A stretch of 20,847 nt of DNA from JBBIQS01 sp037442205. Lineage in GTDB: Bacteria > Myxococcota > Myxococcia > Myxococcales > UBA5297. Below, one piece after another: positions 1-7,145 of the stretch; the stretch's first letter is position 1, and the number at the start of each line of letters is the position of its first letter. The notes below the pieces were generated by a model. That model was given only the letters and a program-made list of their open reading frames with translations, had not been told where the DNA came from and did not search any database. The stretch spans positions 1 to 20,847 of the forward strand of contig JBBIQS010000120.1 in assembly GCA_037442205.1 (NCBI GenBank), read 5' to 3'. A program made the position numbers and the translations under genes.

Positions 1-1
1 C

Positions 2-244
2 GACGCCTGGCGGGTCAACGACAAGGGATTCGTGGTGGGCACCGAATTCCGGGAGAGCGGGCTGCGGGCGGTGCTGTGGGCGCCCGACAACGAGGTCCAC
101 GACCTCAACGACCTCATCCCCGCGGGCGCGGGCTGGGTGCTCGACGAGGCGTTCGACATCAACTCGCGCATGGAGATCGTCGGTTCGGGGATCCACCTCG
201 GCCACGAGCACGCGTACCTGCTCAAGCCGGTCCATTGCCACTGA
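2..244 (+). CDS. HAF-repeat protein, C-terminal fragment (5' end outside window)
   Basis: The frame is open from base 2 and ends at TGA 242-244, giving the last 80 residues of a longer protein. What is seen: two units resembling the HAF extracellular repeat, in which a motif like 'IN..GQVVG' precedes 'AFLW..G....LN.LIP' and then 'HAFLL.P'. Here they read DAWRVNDKGFVVG, then RAVLWAPDNEVHDLNDLIP, then DEAFDINSRMEIVGSG and HAYLLKP. HAF repeats are beta-propeller-like units of secreted or surface proteins with no assigned function. A GTG at 32 is an internal codon, not a start, because the repeat homology continues upstream of it. The gene ends about 330 bases before the next one. The N-terminus and any signal peptide cannot be judged. 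Confidence 0.7.
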   Translation, partial: DAWRVNDKGFVVGTEFRESGLRAVLWAPDNEVHDLNDLIPAGAGWVLDEAFDINSRMEIVGSGIHLGHEHAYLLKPVHCH

Positions 245-304
245 GGGCATCGGAGGCGAGGGCTTTCCGTCGAGAACTGGAGGCGCCTGGAGCTGGACTC
301 CGGG

Positions 305-328
305 CGCCGCGCGCACGCGGCGGCCTTT
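305..328 (+). terminator. Possible weak intrinsic terminator after the HAF-repeat gene
   Basis: A 7-bp GC-only stem (305-311 with 316-322, loop CGCA) followed by CC and only three T, 60 bases after the stop at 244. The rest of the 333-base gap 245-577 holds no convincing gene; a second, weaker 4-bp hairpin (396-407) precedes a T-rich run at 409-419. Confidence 0.3.
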
Positions 329-577
329 GCGCTCGGTCGCCTGGCGTTCGCTCCGGTCGCCCTTCCCCTGCGCATCCAGGCGGCTCATCGCTCGAGCGGT
401 GTGCCGCCTTCCTCTTTTTCGGCCCGTCGCCATCCCGCCCAGCCCACGAGGCGCCGGACGTCGGCCTCGTCTCCGGACCCGCGGCCTGCCGTATTTCCGC
501 CCAGGCTCGCGTTGTCCCGGGAATCCATGTAGATCCGCCCGCTCCATCGGGACCGGGGCATCAAGGAGCAGCGTCAG

Positions 578-2200
578 GTGATTCGTTTCGACCGCATCAG
601 CAAGCAGCACGGCCAGCAGCTGTTGTTCGTGGACGCCTCGGCGGCGGTGCACGACGGCGAGAAGGTGGGCCTGGTGGGCCCCAACGGCGCCGGCAAGTCG
701 ACCCTCTTCCGCATGGTGATGCGCGAGGAGTCGCCCGACGAGGGCCAGGTCTCCATCGATCGCGGCACCACCGTCGGCTACTTCTCCCAGGACGTGGGCG
801 AGATGAAGGGCAAGTCTGTGGTCGAGGAGACCATGGACGGCGCCGGCCCGGTCTCGACCATCGCCCACGAGCTGCACGAGCTGGAGCACGCCCTGGCCGA
901 TCCGGCGCGGGCCGACGAGCTCGACAAGCTGGTCGAGCGCTTCGGCGAGGTGCAGGCGCGCTACGAAGAGCTGGACGGCTACGGGCTCGAGTCGCGCGCC
1001 CGCGAGATCCTCGCCGGGCTGGGCTTCGCCTCCGAGGTCATGGACGGCGACGTCGGCCTGCTCTCCGGCGGCTGGAAGATGCGCGTCGCCCTGGCCCGCA
1101 TCCTCCTGATGCGCCCCGACGCGATGCTCCTCGACGAGCCGACCAACCACCTGGACCTGGAGTCGATCATCTGGCTCGAGGGCTTCCTGAAAGGCTACGA
1201 GGGCGCGGTCTTCATGACCTCGCACGACCGGGCCTTCATGAACCGAGTGGTCACCAAGATCGTGGAGATCGACGCTGGCGAGCTGAACAGCTACTCCGGC
1301 GACTACGAGTTCTACGAGAAGCAACGGGCGCTCAACGAGGCCCAGGCCGAGGCCCAGTACCAGCGCCAGCAGGCGATGCTCGAGAAAGAGCTGGCGTTCA
1401 TCGAGCGCTTCAAGGCCCGCGCCTCCCACGCTGCCCAGGTGCAGAGCCGGGTCAAGAAGCTGGAGAAGATCGAGAAGGTCGAGCCGCCCCGGCGGCGAAA
1501 GACCCTGAGCTTCGAGTTCCAGCAGGCGCCGCGCTCCGGCGACGACGTCGCCCGCCTGACCGGCGTGCGCAAGGCCTACGGCTCGAAGGTCATCTACGAC
1601 GGCTTCGACTTCCTGGTGCGGCGGCGCGAGCGCTGGTGCGTGATGGGGGTCAACGGCGCCGGCAAATCGACGCTGCTCAAGCTGGTCACCGGCGCCGGCC
1701 AGCCCGACGCCGGGCAGGTGGCGGTGGGAGCCAGCGTCAAGCTCGGCTACTTCGCCCAGCACTCGATGGAGCTGCTCGACCCGGAGAAGACGATCTGGGA
1801 CACGCTCTACGACACCTTCCCGCGGGCCTCGATCGGCTCGCTGCGCTCCCTGGCCGGCTGCTTCGGCTTCTCGGGCGAGGAAATCGAGAAGCCCTGCCGC
1901 ATCCTCTCCGGAGGCGAAAAGGCGCGGCTGGTGCTGGCGCGAATGCTCTTCGACCCGCCCAACTTCCTGGTGCTCGACGAGCCGACCAACCACCTGGACA
2001 TGGCCACCAAGGAGATGCTGATCGCCGCGCTGAAGGACTTCGACGGGACGATGCTCTTCGTCTCCCACGACCGGCACTTCCTGGCCGCGCTCTCCAACCG
2101 CGTGCTCGAGCTGACGCCCGAGGGGCCTCACCTCTACGGCGGCGGGTATCTGGAGTACGTGACCCGCTCTGGACACGAGGCGCCCGGGCTGCGCAGCTGA
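578..2200 (+). CDS. ABC-F family ATPase (Uup/EttA/YbiT type)
   Basis: A 540-residue soluble protein with two ABC ATPase domains and no membrane segment, which is the ABC-F plan. Domain 1: Walker A GPNGAGKST at 34-42, signature LSGGWKMR from about 162, Walker B MLLDEPTNHLD from 183. Between the domains lies a charged linker (about 250-310, rich in Glu, Gln, Arg, Lys) matching the tRNA-interacting linker of the family. Domain 2: Walker A GVNGAGKST at 357-365, LSGGEKAR from 443, FLVLDEPTNHLD from 463. The Glu after the Walker B Asp is present in both sites, so both should hydrolyse ATP. ABC-F proteins bind the ribosomal E site and relieve stalled translation; some give antibiotic resistance. The start is GTG 578, with AAGGAG at 563-568 nine bases upstream. 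The length fits EttA or YbiT better than Uup, but the subfamily is not settled. It is convergent with dedA, 19 bases apart. Confidence 0.95.
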   Translation: MIRFDRISKQHGQQLLFVDASAAVHDGEKVGLVGPNGAGKSTLFRMVMREESPDEGQVSIDRGTTVGYFSQDVGEMKGKSVVEETMDGAGPVSTIAHELHELEHALADPARADELDKLVERFGEVQARYEELDGYGLESRAREILAGLGFASEVMDGDVGLLSGGWKMRVALARILLMRPDAMLLDEPTNHLDLESIIWLEGFLKGYEGAVFMTSHDRAFMNRVVTKIVEIDAGELNSYSGDYEFYEKQRALNEAQAEAQYQRQQAMLEKELAFIERFKARASHAAQVQSRVKKLEKIEKVEPPRRRKTLSFEFQQAPRSGDDVARLTGVRKAYGSKVIYDGFDFLVRRRERWCVMGVNGAGKSTLLKLVTGAGQPDAGQVAVGASVKLGYFAQHSMELLDPEKTIWDTLYDTFPRASIGSLRSLAGCFGFSGEEIEKPCRILSGGEKARLVLARMLFDPPNFLVLDEPTNHLDMATKEMLIAALKDFDGTMLFVSHDRHFLAALSNRVLELTPEGPHLYGGGYLEYVTRSGHEAPGLRS

Positions 2201-2219
2201 TCGGAGGACGCCGCCTCGG

Positions 2220-2855
2220 CTAAGTCTTGCCTGCGGGCGTATTGCCCGCGCTCCGGCGCGCCGCCCAGCGGACCACCAGCGCCAGCGCGACCACCGCCAG
2301 CAGCGCCCACACCGCCAGTCCGTAGGTCCGCGCCAGCGCCTCGAGCCGCTCGGCGTTGCCGCCCACCGCGTAGCCGGCGCCGAAGAGCAGCGCGTTGAAC
2401 AGCGCCGCCGACAGCCCGCCGTAGAGGACCACCGGCCCCAGCGGAACCCCGGAGATCCCCGCGGCCAGGAAGATTGGCCCGCGGATTCCTGGCAGGAAGC
2501 GATTGGCGATCAGCCACAGCGCCCGGCGCCGCCGGAAGCGCTGCTCCCAGGCGTGCAGATGCTCGCGCGGCAGCCGCCTGGTCCAGGCGGCATCGGCAGG
2601 CGAATGCTCCAGCCGCTGGCCGATGTAGACCCCGATCCGATAGTCGATCAGCGCCCCGATCATGCTCCCCACGAGAATGATCGAGTAGACCAGCGGCACC
2701 GACTGAGCGCCGCGGACCGCGTAGACGCCTCCCAGCAGCGTCACCGTGTCTCCGGGGAACGGCGGGAAGACGTACTCGATCGCCGCCGAGGCCCCGAGCA
2801 CCAGCAGCCCCAGCGGTCCGGCGTGCTGCACCAGGCTGTCGAGATGCTCGACCAT
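2220..2855 (-). CDS. DedA-family (VTT domain) inner-membrane protein
   Basis: 211 residues from the start chosen here. Hydrophobic segments fall near 12-30, 38-50, 55-80, 110-135, 140-165 and 180-200. The FPPFPGD motif (30-36) follows a membrane-embedded Glu27. The helix with NRFLPGIRG carries Arg119, Pro122 and Arg125, a pairing like the essential Arg residues of E. coli YqjA and YghB. DedA proteins act in membrane homeostasis, proton-motive-force maintenance, lipid-carrier or phospholipid flipping and drug resistance; the substrate here is unknown. The ATG at 2855 is preferred over an in-frame ATG at 2879, because GGGAGG sits at 2863-2868, seven bases upstream, while the upstream ATG has no Shine-Dalgarno sequence. 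The C-terminus is short, Arg-rich and likely cytoplasmic. Confidence 0.9.
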   Translation of the reverse strand: MVEHLDSLVQHAGPLGLLVLGASAAIEYVFPPFPGDTVTLLGGVYAVRGAQSVPLVYSIILVGSMIGALIDYRIGVYIGQRLEHSPADAAWTRRLPREHLHAWEQRFRRRRALWLIANRFLPGIRGPIFLAAGISGVPLGPVVLYGGLSAALFNALLFGAGYAVGGNAERLEALARTYGLAVWALLAVVALALVVRWAARRSAGNTPAGKT

Positions 2856-2862
2856 CGCGCCG

Positions 2863-2868
2863 CCTCCC
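2863..2868 (-). promoter_or_regulatory. Ribosome binding site deciding the dedA start
   Basis: GGGAGG read on the minus strand, spaced seven bases from ATG 2855. It supports the shorter of two possible starts. Confidence 0.65.
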
Positions 2869-3103
2869 TCGCCCTGCATTCTCCGCCATCGTCTGAGGAA
2901 GGCCAGCGTCCCCTCGAGGGCGAATCGATGGCGTCTCGTGCCGCCATGGCGCTGGCGTTAGCGGACTAGCGGCGTTCGCGCCGGCAGCGCCGCGCGCCTG
3001 GGCCCGAGCCGCCTCCGAAGAGGGAAATCGAGCACTGTCAGCGCCTCGGCATACAGCCTGCACTTCGCCACCGGGCCGCTCTGTGCAGCGGCTTCACGAC
3101 AAG

Positions 3104-3114
3104 AAAGGGAGAGG
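3104..3114 (+). promoter_or_regulatory. Ribosome binding site of the protease gene
   Basis: AAAGGGAGAGG directly before ATG 3116. It decides for this start over the in-frame GTG at 3083, and places a clean lipoprotein signal at the N-terminus. The 260 bases between the dedA start and this gene hold no other gene that I can support. Confidence 0.7.
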
Positions 3115-3115
3115 C

Positions 3116-4957
3116 ATGTCCGCACGTTGGATCTTGCTCGCATTCTCCGGCCTGCTCGCCTGCGGCCCGGCGAACGAAACCGGCATCGCACGAACCCGGC
3201 AGGCGGTCATCGAGGGCTCGGCTTCGCCCGACGGCCTGGGCTTTCCCATCGACCGACTCCAGCGCAATGCGGTGCTCGGTCAGTTGGTGAAGATGGGCCT
3301 GCAGACCGGCCAGGGCTGCAGCGGGACGCTGGTGGGGGACCGGCTGGTGGTGTCGGCCGGGCACTGCGTGGTCCTGAACCAGGACCAATGGTTCAACGGC
3401 GCCCAGCCCCAGCTCGTCGACGCGGGCATCCTCTACTACGCAGTGGGCGACGACGTCAGGAAGCCCGACTGCCTCCTCGCCGCCGACTCGGTACACCTTC
3501 ACCCCCAGGCCAAGGTGATCGCCGACGGCAGCATCGCCCACGACGTCTCGCTGACGATCCTCAAGGAATCGGCGTTAGCCAAGTGCCGGAGCGCGGTGCC
3601 GCTGCAGATCAACCGCGATCCGCTCAACGCCTCGCTGGTGGGCGAGCCGTTGCTTCAGGGCGGCTTCGGCTCTCTGGACGGCACGTACAACTTCTCGCCC
3701 GTCCGCAACTGGTCGCTGCTGGAGGTGAGCGCGGTGGACGCCGCCTACGTCAATGCCCGGGCCCAGGGCCACGGCACTCCGACCTTCGGCGATTCGGGAA
3801 GCGGGCTGCTGCGCCACTTCCCCGACGGCTCGCTGCGCGTCTTGGGGGTCGACTCGCTGGGCATGAGCGGCCTCAACGCCTTCATGCGCCTCGATCCGCA
3901 GGGCTCCTTCCTGGATTCGCTGATCACTCCGGAGCTGCTGTGCGGCTCGGTGACCGACGCCGGAACCTGCCGCGGCAGCGAGCTCATCTCCTGCGGCAGC
4001 CGCGGGTTCCTCAGCCTGGACTGCTCCACGCTGCAACGCAGCTGCGCCGTGGATGATGCCGGCAAGGCGCGCTGCGTCTCCGACGCCTGCGCCTGCGACC
4101 TGACCCCCGGCACCTGCGACCCGGATTGCAGCTGCGACCCCGACTGCGCCTGCGTGACGAAGCGCAGCGGAGGCTGCGCTGCCGCCGGTTCATCCGGAGC
4201 CAGCGGAGCGCTCGGCCTCCTCATCGCGCTCGCCGCCCCACCGATCCTGCGCCGCCGCCTCGGCCGTCGGGCGATGCTGGCCGCCTTGGCCCTCCTCGCC
4301 GCGTCGGCGCTCGGCTGCTCCGGCAGCGAGACCACGGTCTGCAGCACCCGGGATGCCGGCGAGGTCGAGGCCGGCTCGGTCAGCCATCTCAGCAGCCGCT
4401 GCCGCACCACCGAGGACCTCTTCAAGTCGGATGCCTGCCCGGCCGGCCTGGCTTGCGACATCGCCGCGCTGGTGGGCGATGCCGTGGGATGCCGCACCGC
4501 CGGGAGCACCGCCGCCTACGCCGAATGCCGGCCGGGAAGTCCGCCGTGCGTGGCCGGCACCACCTGCCGCGGGCTCGATCCGTCTAGCCAGAATTGCCTT
4601 CCCTTCTGCAAGTCCCGAACCGGGACCTGCTCCGATGGAATCTGCGTCGACGGTATCGTCCCGGCCACCGGGCTCTGCCTGCCCTACGAGAGCTGCAGCG
4701 CCCTGACCGGAGCCGGCTGCCCGGGCGCCCTGCGCTGCTATCTCACCGGCGACTCCGGCCGAACCATTTGCCTCCCCCCGGGGTCCGCCGGTACCGGAGG
4801 GCGGTGCGCCTCGGCCGTCGACTGCCAGCCCGGAAACGTCTGCCTGTCGAACAAGTGCGCGCCGCTGTGCAGCGCCAAGTTCGCCTGCCCTGGTACCGCC
4901 ACCTGCCAGAACGTCGGTGCCATCGCCAACCAGCCTGACCTGGGGATCTGCCAGTAG
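3116..4957 (+). CDS. Trypsin-like serine protease with MYXO-CTERM tag, fused in frame to a Cys-rich lipoprotein
   Basis: 613 residues. Residues 1-16 form a signal peptide with lipobox LLAC (Cys16). Then comes a short pro-segment, and VIEG at 31-34 resembles the mature N-terminus of chymotrypsin-fold proteases. The S1 catalytic triad is complete: His83 in SAGHC, Asp143 in HDVSL, Ser227 in GDSGS. Residues 280-350 are Cys-rich. Residues 352-386 look like a MYXO-CTERM sorting tag: Cys354, a hydrophobic stretch, then RRRLGRR. Such proteins usually end here. Instead the frame continues without a stop into Met387, a second signal peptide with lipobox ASALGC, and about 210 residues with many CxxG-type cysteines. 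No Shine-Dalgarno is visible before Met387. The protease call is firm. Whether the product stays whole or is split, and whether the distal part is also translated alone, is not known. The target of the protease is unknown. Confidence 0.88.
   Translation: MSARWILLAFSGLLACGPANETGIARTRQAVIEGSASPDGLGFPIDRLQRNAVLGQLVKMGLQTGQGCSGTLVGDRLVVSAGHCVVLNQDQWFNGAQPQLVDAGILYYAVGDDVRKPDCLLAADSVHLHPQAKVIADGSIAHDVSLTILKESALAKCRSAVPLQINRDPLNASLVGEPLLQGGFGSLDGTYNFSPVRNWSLLEVSAVDAAYVNARAQGHGTPTFGDSGSGLLRHFPDGSLRVLGVDSLGMSGLNAFMRLDPQGSFLDSLITPELLCGSVTDAGTCRGSELISCGSRGFLSLDCSTLQRSCAVDDAGKARCVSDACACDLTPGTCDPDCSCDPDCACVTKRSGGCAAAGSSGASGALGLLIALAAPPILRRRLGRRAMLAALALLAASALGCSGSETTVCSTRDAGEVEAGSVSHLSSRCRTTEDLFKSDACPAGLACDIAALVGDAVGCRTAGSTAAYAECRPGSPPCVAGTTCRGLDPSSQNCLPFCKSRTGTCSDGICVDGIVPATGLCLPYESCSALTGAGCPGALRCYLTGDSGRTICLPPGSAGTGGRCASAVDCQPGNVCLSNKCAPLCSAKFACPGTATCQNVGAIANQPDLGICQ
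4169..4273 (+). other. MYXO-CTERM-like sorting signal inside the protease fusion
   Basis: Residues 352-386 of the fusion: GGC, a small-residue and Ser linker, a hydrophobic helix (GALGLLIALAAPPIL), then RRRLGRR. Known MYXO-CTERM tags have an invariant Cys, a transmembrane helix and a terminal Arg cluster, and are processed by myxosortases. Here the tag is internal. Confidence 0.7.
4274..4957 (+). other. Cys-rich lipoprotein module (distal part of the fusion)
   Basis: Residues 387-613 of the fusion, or a 227-residue lipoprotein if translated from ATG 4274. It begins with a complete type II signal peptide (MLAALALLAASALGC, cleavage before Cys), followed by a domain with about two dozen Cys in motifs such as CPAGLAC, CVAGTTC, CQPGNVC and CPGTATC. 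This style is common in myxobacterial surface lipoproteins of unknown role. The region before ATG 4274 has no recognisable ribosome binding site, which argues for translation as part of the longer frame, but initiation here cannot be excluded. Confidence 0.6.
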
Positions 4958-4970
4958 CACCTGAAAGCAA

Positions 4971-4998
4971 CGCCCGCCGCGGAACTCCGCGGCGGGCG
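4971..4998. terminator. Strong hairpin between convergent genes, likely bidirectional terminator
   Basis: A perfect 12-bp stem (4971-4982 with 4987-4998), all G/C, with loop AACT. It lies 13 bases after the protease fusion and 30 bases past the stop of the minus-strand gene at 5029. On the minus strand it is followed by TTGCTTTC, a fair U-tract; on the plus strand there is no U-tract, so termination there may be weaker. Confidence 0.75.
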
Positions 4999-5028
4999 CC
5001 GGAATGTGGAAGGGAGAGGAACGAGATT

Positions 5029-5706
5029 CTACGGGTGCAGCGCCGCGGCGCCCTTGGCCACCGCCTCGCGCAGCGCCGGCGAGGGGTTGGCGACGCCGAA
5101 GTAGCAGTCCCACACCGCCCGGGCCAGCTTGGGATCGGTCAGCTTCTTGGGCTCGCCCAGCCCGACCGTCAGCTCGCCGCTGGGCTTGGTGCGCAACACC
5201 AGCTTGTCGCCGTCCTTGAGGTCCTGGCCGAGCAGGTTGACGAAGTTGTCCACCCGGGCCTTCTCGGCGGCGCCCAGCGACTTGGTCAGGCTCTCGGTGA
5301 AGGTCTCCTTCATCGACGCGGCGCCGACATTGCGGACGAAGATCATGTCGGCGGCCTTGTCCACCGGCATGTCGATCAGCGCCTTGAAGAAGTCGGGATC
5401 CTCGGCCAGCGCCTCGGCCAGCGCCTGGCCGCGCTTGGCGCCGTGCTTCTTGCCCGGACCGTCGAAGTACTTGGCCAGCTCGGCCTTGCCGGCCTCGGCC
5501 TCCAGGCAGAAGGACATCGCGTAGACCTTGAAGACGACCTTCTTGCGGATGCCGGCGCCCAGGCAGATGTAGCTCTTGCCGTCGATGGTCGGGGTCTTCT
5601 CGAACACCTTCTCGCTCGAGGGCTCGACGATCGTCTCGCCGGCGAGGGCGGGAGCGGCGGTGAGGACAAGGGAAGCGGCCAATAGGGAGGTCAGGAGAGT
5701 TTTCAT
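5029..5706 (-). CDS. Secreted chalcone-isomerase-like protein
   Basis: 225 residues. A classical Sec signal peptide occupies 1-22 (charged MKT, hydrophobic core, APALA then GE). The mature part has features of bacterial chalcone-isomerase-like proteins: a GAGIRKKVVFKVYAMSFCL strand near 51-69, a central helical part with a KALIDMPVDKAADM stretch, and a conserved ending LARAVWDCYFG near 200. These bacterial relatives share the fold of plant chalcone isomerase, but most are not shown to act on flavonoids; many are thought to bind fatty acids or other small lipids. No Shine-Dalgarno is seen before ATG 5706. It is divergent from the glycosyltransferase at 5853, with 146 bases between them, and convergent with the protease fusion. 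Confidence 0.85.
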   Translation of the reverse strand: MKTLLTSLLAASLVLTAAPALAGETIVEPSSEKVFEKTPTIDGKSYICLGAGIRKKVVFKVYAMSFCLEAEAGKAELAKYFDGPGKKHGAKRGQALAEALAEDPDFFKALIDMPVDKAADMIFVRNVGAASMKETFTESLTKSLGAAEKARVDNFVNLLGQDLKDGDKLVLRTKPSGELTVGLGEPKKLTDPKLARAVWDCYFGVANPSPALREAVAKGAAALHP

Positions 5707-5714
5707 GGCCGGAC

Positions 5715-5744
5715 ACGGTATCGGGCGTTCGACGTTTGTTTCAA
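5715..5744 (-). promoter_or_regulatory. Candidate sigma-70-like promoter of the chalcone-isomerase-like gene
   Basis: On the minus strand TTGAAA (5739-5744), an 18-base spacer, then TACCGT (5715-5720). Eight bases separate the -10 element from ATG 5706, so the transcript would be leaderless or nearly so, which fits the lack of a Shine-Dalgarno sequence. The -10 match is poor (3 of 6). Confidence 0.25.
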
Positions 5745-5852
5745 GTCAGCGCGCGCCATGGAGGGAGCGTCTGTGACGCGCTGGGCACGACCCGCAGGTT
5801 ATCGTGGCGGCCGCCCAAATTCCGCCGCTGTCGAAGCGCGATCGGAGATCCG

Positions 5853-7145
5853 ATGGCCCGCGTGCTCCTCGCCGCCCAGCCCACCGCCGGCCACACCAAC
5901 GCGCTGCGTGCCATCGGGTACCTGCTGCGGGCGCAAGGGCATCTGGTGCGCTTCGCGGTGGCGGCGGTGCGGCCTCCCTTCGCCGAGCGCTGGCCGGAGC
6001 TGGTGAAGGTGGCGGCGCAGCTGCCGCAGGCCATCGCCGGCGACGGCTTCGAGCTCACCGCGCTTCGGCTGGCGCCAGAGGGGCTGTGGCACGCGGTGCG
6101 GCTGCCGCGGGCGCGCGGCCTCGACGAGCTCGAGCTGGCGCTGAAGCTGTTTTCCGCCGGGGCCGAGTCGCAGGCGCGGCAGCTGGCCCAGGCCGCCGCC
6201 GAGTCCGACGTGGTGGTCGGCGACTACCTGATGCCCGGGGCGATGCTGGCGGCCAAGGTGGCGGGCAAGCCTTACGTGGCGGTCTACCACTCGGCGCTCC
6301 CCTTCCCCGCCGAAGGCGCCTCGCCCTTTGGCAGCGGGCTGCCCGACGACGCGCCGCCCGACGAGCGCGAGCGGGCACAAGCTCGGCTGACCTCCCTGTG
6401 CGACCTGTTCGAAGAGCGCCTCTCCCGCGCCGCGCGAGCGCTGGGGATCGAGCGCAGAACGCGGCTCTTCGAGCGGCCCATCTCTGAGCACCTGAACCTG
6501 CTGCTCACCGTCCCGGCGCTGGAGCCGGGGCTCGCGCCCCTGGAAGGACCGATAAGGCTGGTCGGCCCCTGCCTGCGCGAGATCGAAGAGCGCGATCTCA
6601 GCCATCCCTGCCTGCAGGCGTTGGGCGATCGGCGCTGCGGGGTGTACGTCTCCTTCGGCACCGTGTTCAACGAGCAGCCGCGCCTGTTCGGCACGATGCT
6701 GGACGCGCTGGCAGACCAGCCGCGGGTGGTGGTCAGCGCCGGGGGGAGCTTCAAGCAGCTGTCGGCGCGCGCCGGCCCGAACGTCCACCTCTTCGCCCAG
6801 GTACCGCAGCTGGCGGTGCTCGAGCGCGTCCAGCTGGTGGTCACCCACGGCGGCAACAACACCGTCCAGGAGACGCTGGCCGCCGGGTTGCCGATGGTGG
6901 TGGTTCCCTTCGGCAGCGATCAGCTGGTGAACGCCCGGCGGGTTGAGCGCCTGGGAGCCGGGGCCTCGGTGCTGCCGGGCCGGGTCAGCGTGGCGGCGAT
7001 CCGCGCGGCGGTGGCGAGGGCATCGAGACCGGAGGTTGTGGCGCGCGCCCAACAGCTCGGGCGCGCGGTGCGCGAGGGCGGCGGCACTGCCGCGGCGGTG
7101 GAGGCGATCCTGGGGTTGGCGCGCTCGGCTCGGCCAGCTCAGTAA
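5853..7145 (+). CDS. UDP-glycosyltransferase-like (GT1/MGT family) protein
   Basis: 430 residues. The N-terminal half has the acceptor-side Rossmann start RVLLAAQPTAGHTNALRAIG with the GH dipeptide typical of GT-B macrolide and UDP-glycosyltransferases. The C-terminal half has VYVSFGTVF (near 264) and the nucleotide-sugar motif THGGNNTVQETLAAGLPMV followed by VPFGSDQ (near 330-355), matching the HGGxxT...E...G.P...P...DQ signature. It likely transfers a sugar from an NDP donor to a small lipophilic acceptor or natural product in the cytoplasm; donor and acceptor cannot be read from sequence. ATG 5853 is chosen for the GGAG at 5844-5847 and for alignment with the family start; an upstream in-frame extension to 5736 is low-complexity and not family-like. 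The last 7 bases overlap the end of tamB on the other strand. Confidence 0.9.
   Translation: MARVLLAAQPTAGHTNALRAIGYLLRAQGHLVRFAVAAVRPPFAERWPELVKVAAQLPQAIAGDGFELTALRLAPEGLWHAVRLPRARGLDELELALKLFSAGAESQARQLAQAAAESDVVVGDYLMPGAMLAAKVAGKPYVAVYHSALPFPAEGASPFGSGLPDDAPPDERERAQARLTSLCDLFEERLSRAARALGIERRTRLFERPISEHLNLLLTVPALEPGLAPLEGPIRLVGPCLREIEERDLSHPCLQALGDRRCGVYVSFGTVFNEQPRLFGTMLDALADQPRVVVSAGGSFKQLSARAGPNVHLFAQVPQLAVLERVQLVVTHGGNNTVQETLAAGLPMVVVPFGSDQLVNARRVERLGAGASVLPGRVSVAAIRAAVARASRPEVVARAQQLGRAVREGGGTAAAVEAILGLARSARPAQ

Noticed and set aside
396..419. 4-bp hairpin followed by a T-rich run
   Set aside because: The stem is too short and the T-run too far from it to call a terminator with confidence.
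327..581. Small open frame in the gap before the ABC-F gene
   Set aside because: No ribosome binding site, Arg/Ser/Pro-rich composition and no family resemblance; it overlaps the ABC-F start.
76..2223. Long plus-strand open frame (about 715 codons) in another frame over the ABC-F gene
   Set aside because: It is Arg, Gly, Pro and Ala rich with no motif; it is a GC-rich shadow of the ABC-F gene, whose own frame has all ATPase motifs.
3083..3118. GTG 3083 as start of the protease
   Set aside because: ATG 3116 has a strong binding site and begins directly with the signal peptide.
4190..5716. Minus-strand open frame of about 508 codons
   Set aside because: It overlaps the chalcone-isomerase-like gene and the protease fusion and has low-complexity Gly/Ala/Arg composition.
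5767..5779. Inverted repeat GCGTC TGT GACGC between the divergent genes
   Set aside because: A 5-bp stem is expected by chance in GC-rich DNA; not enough to call an operator.
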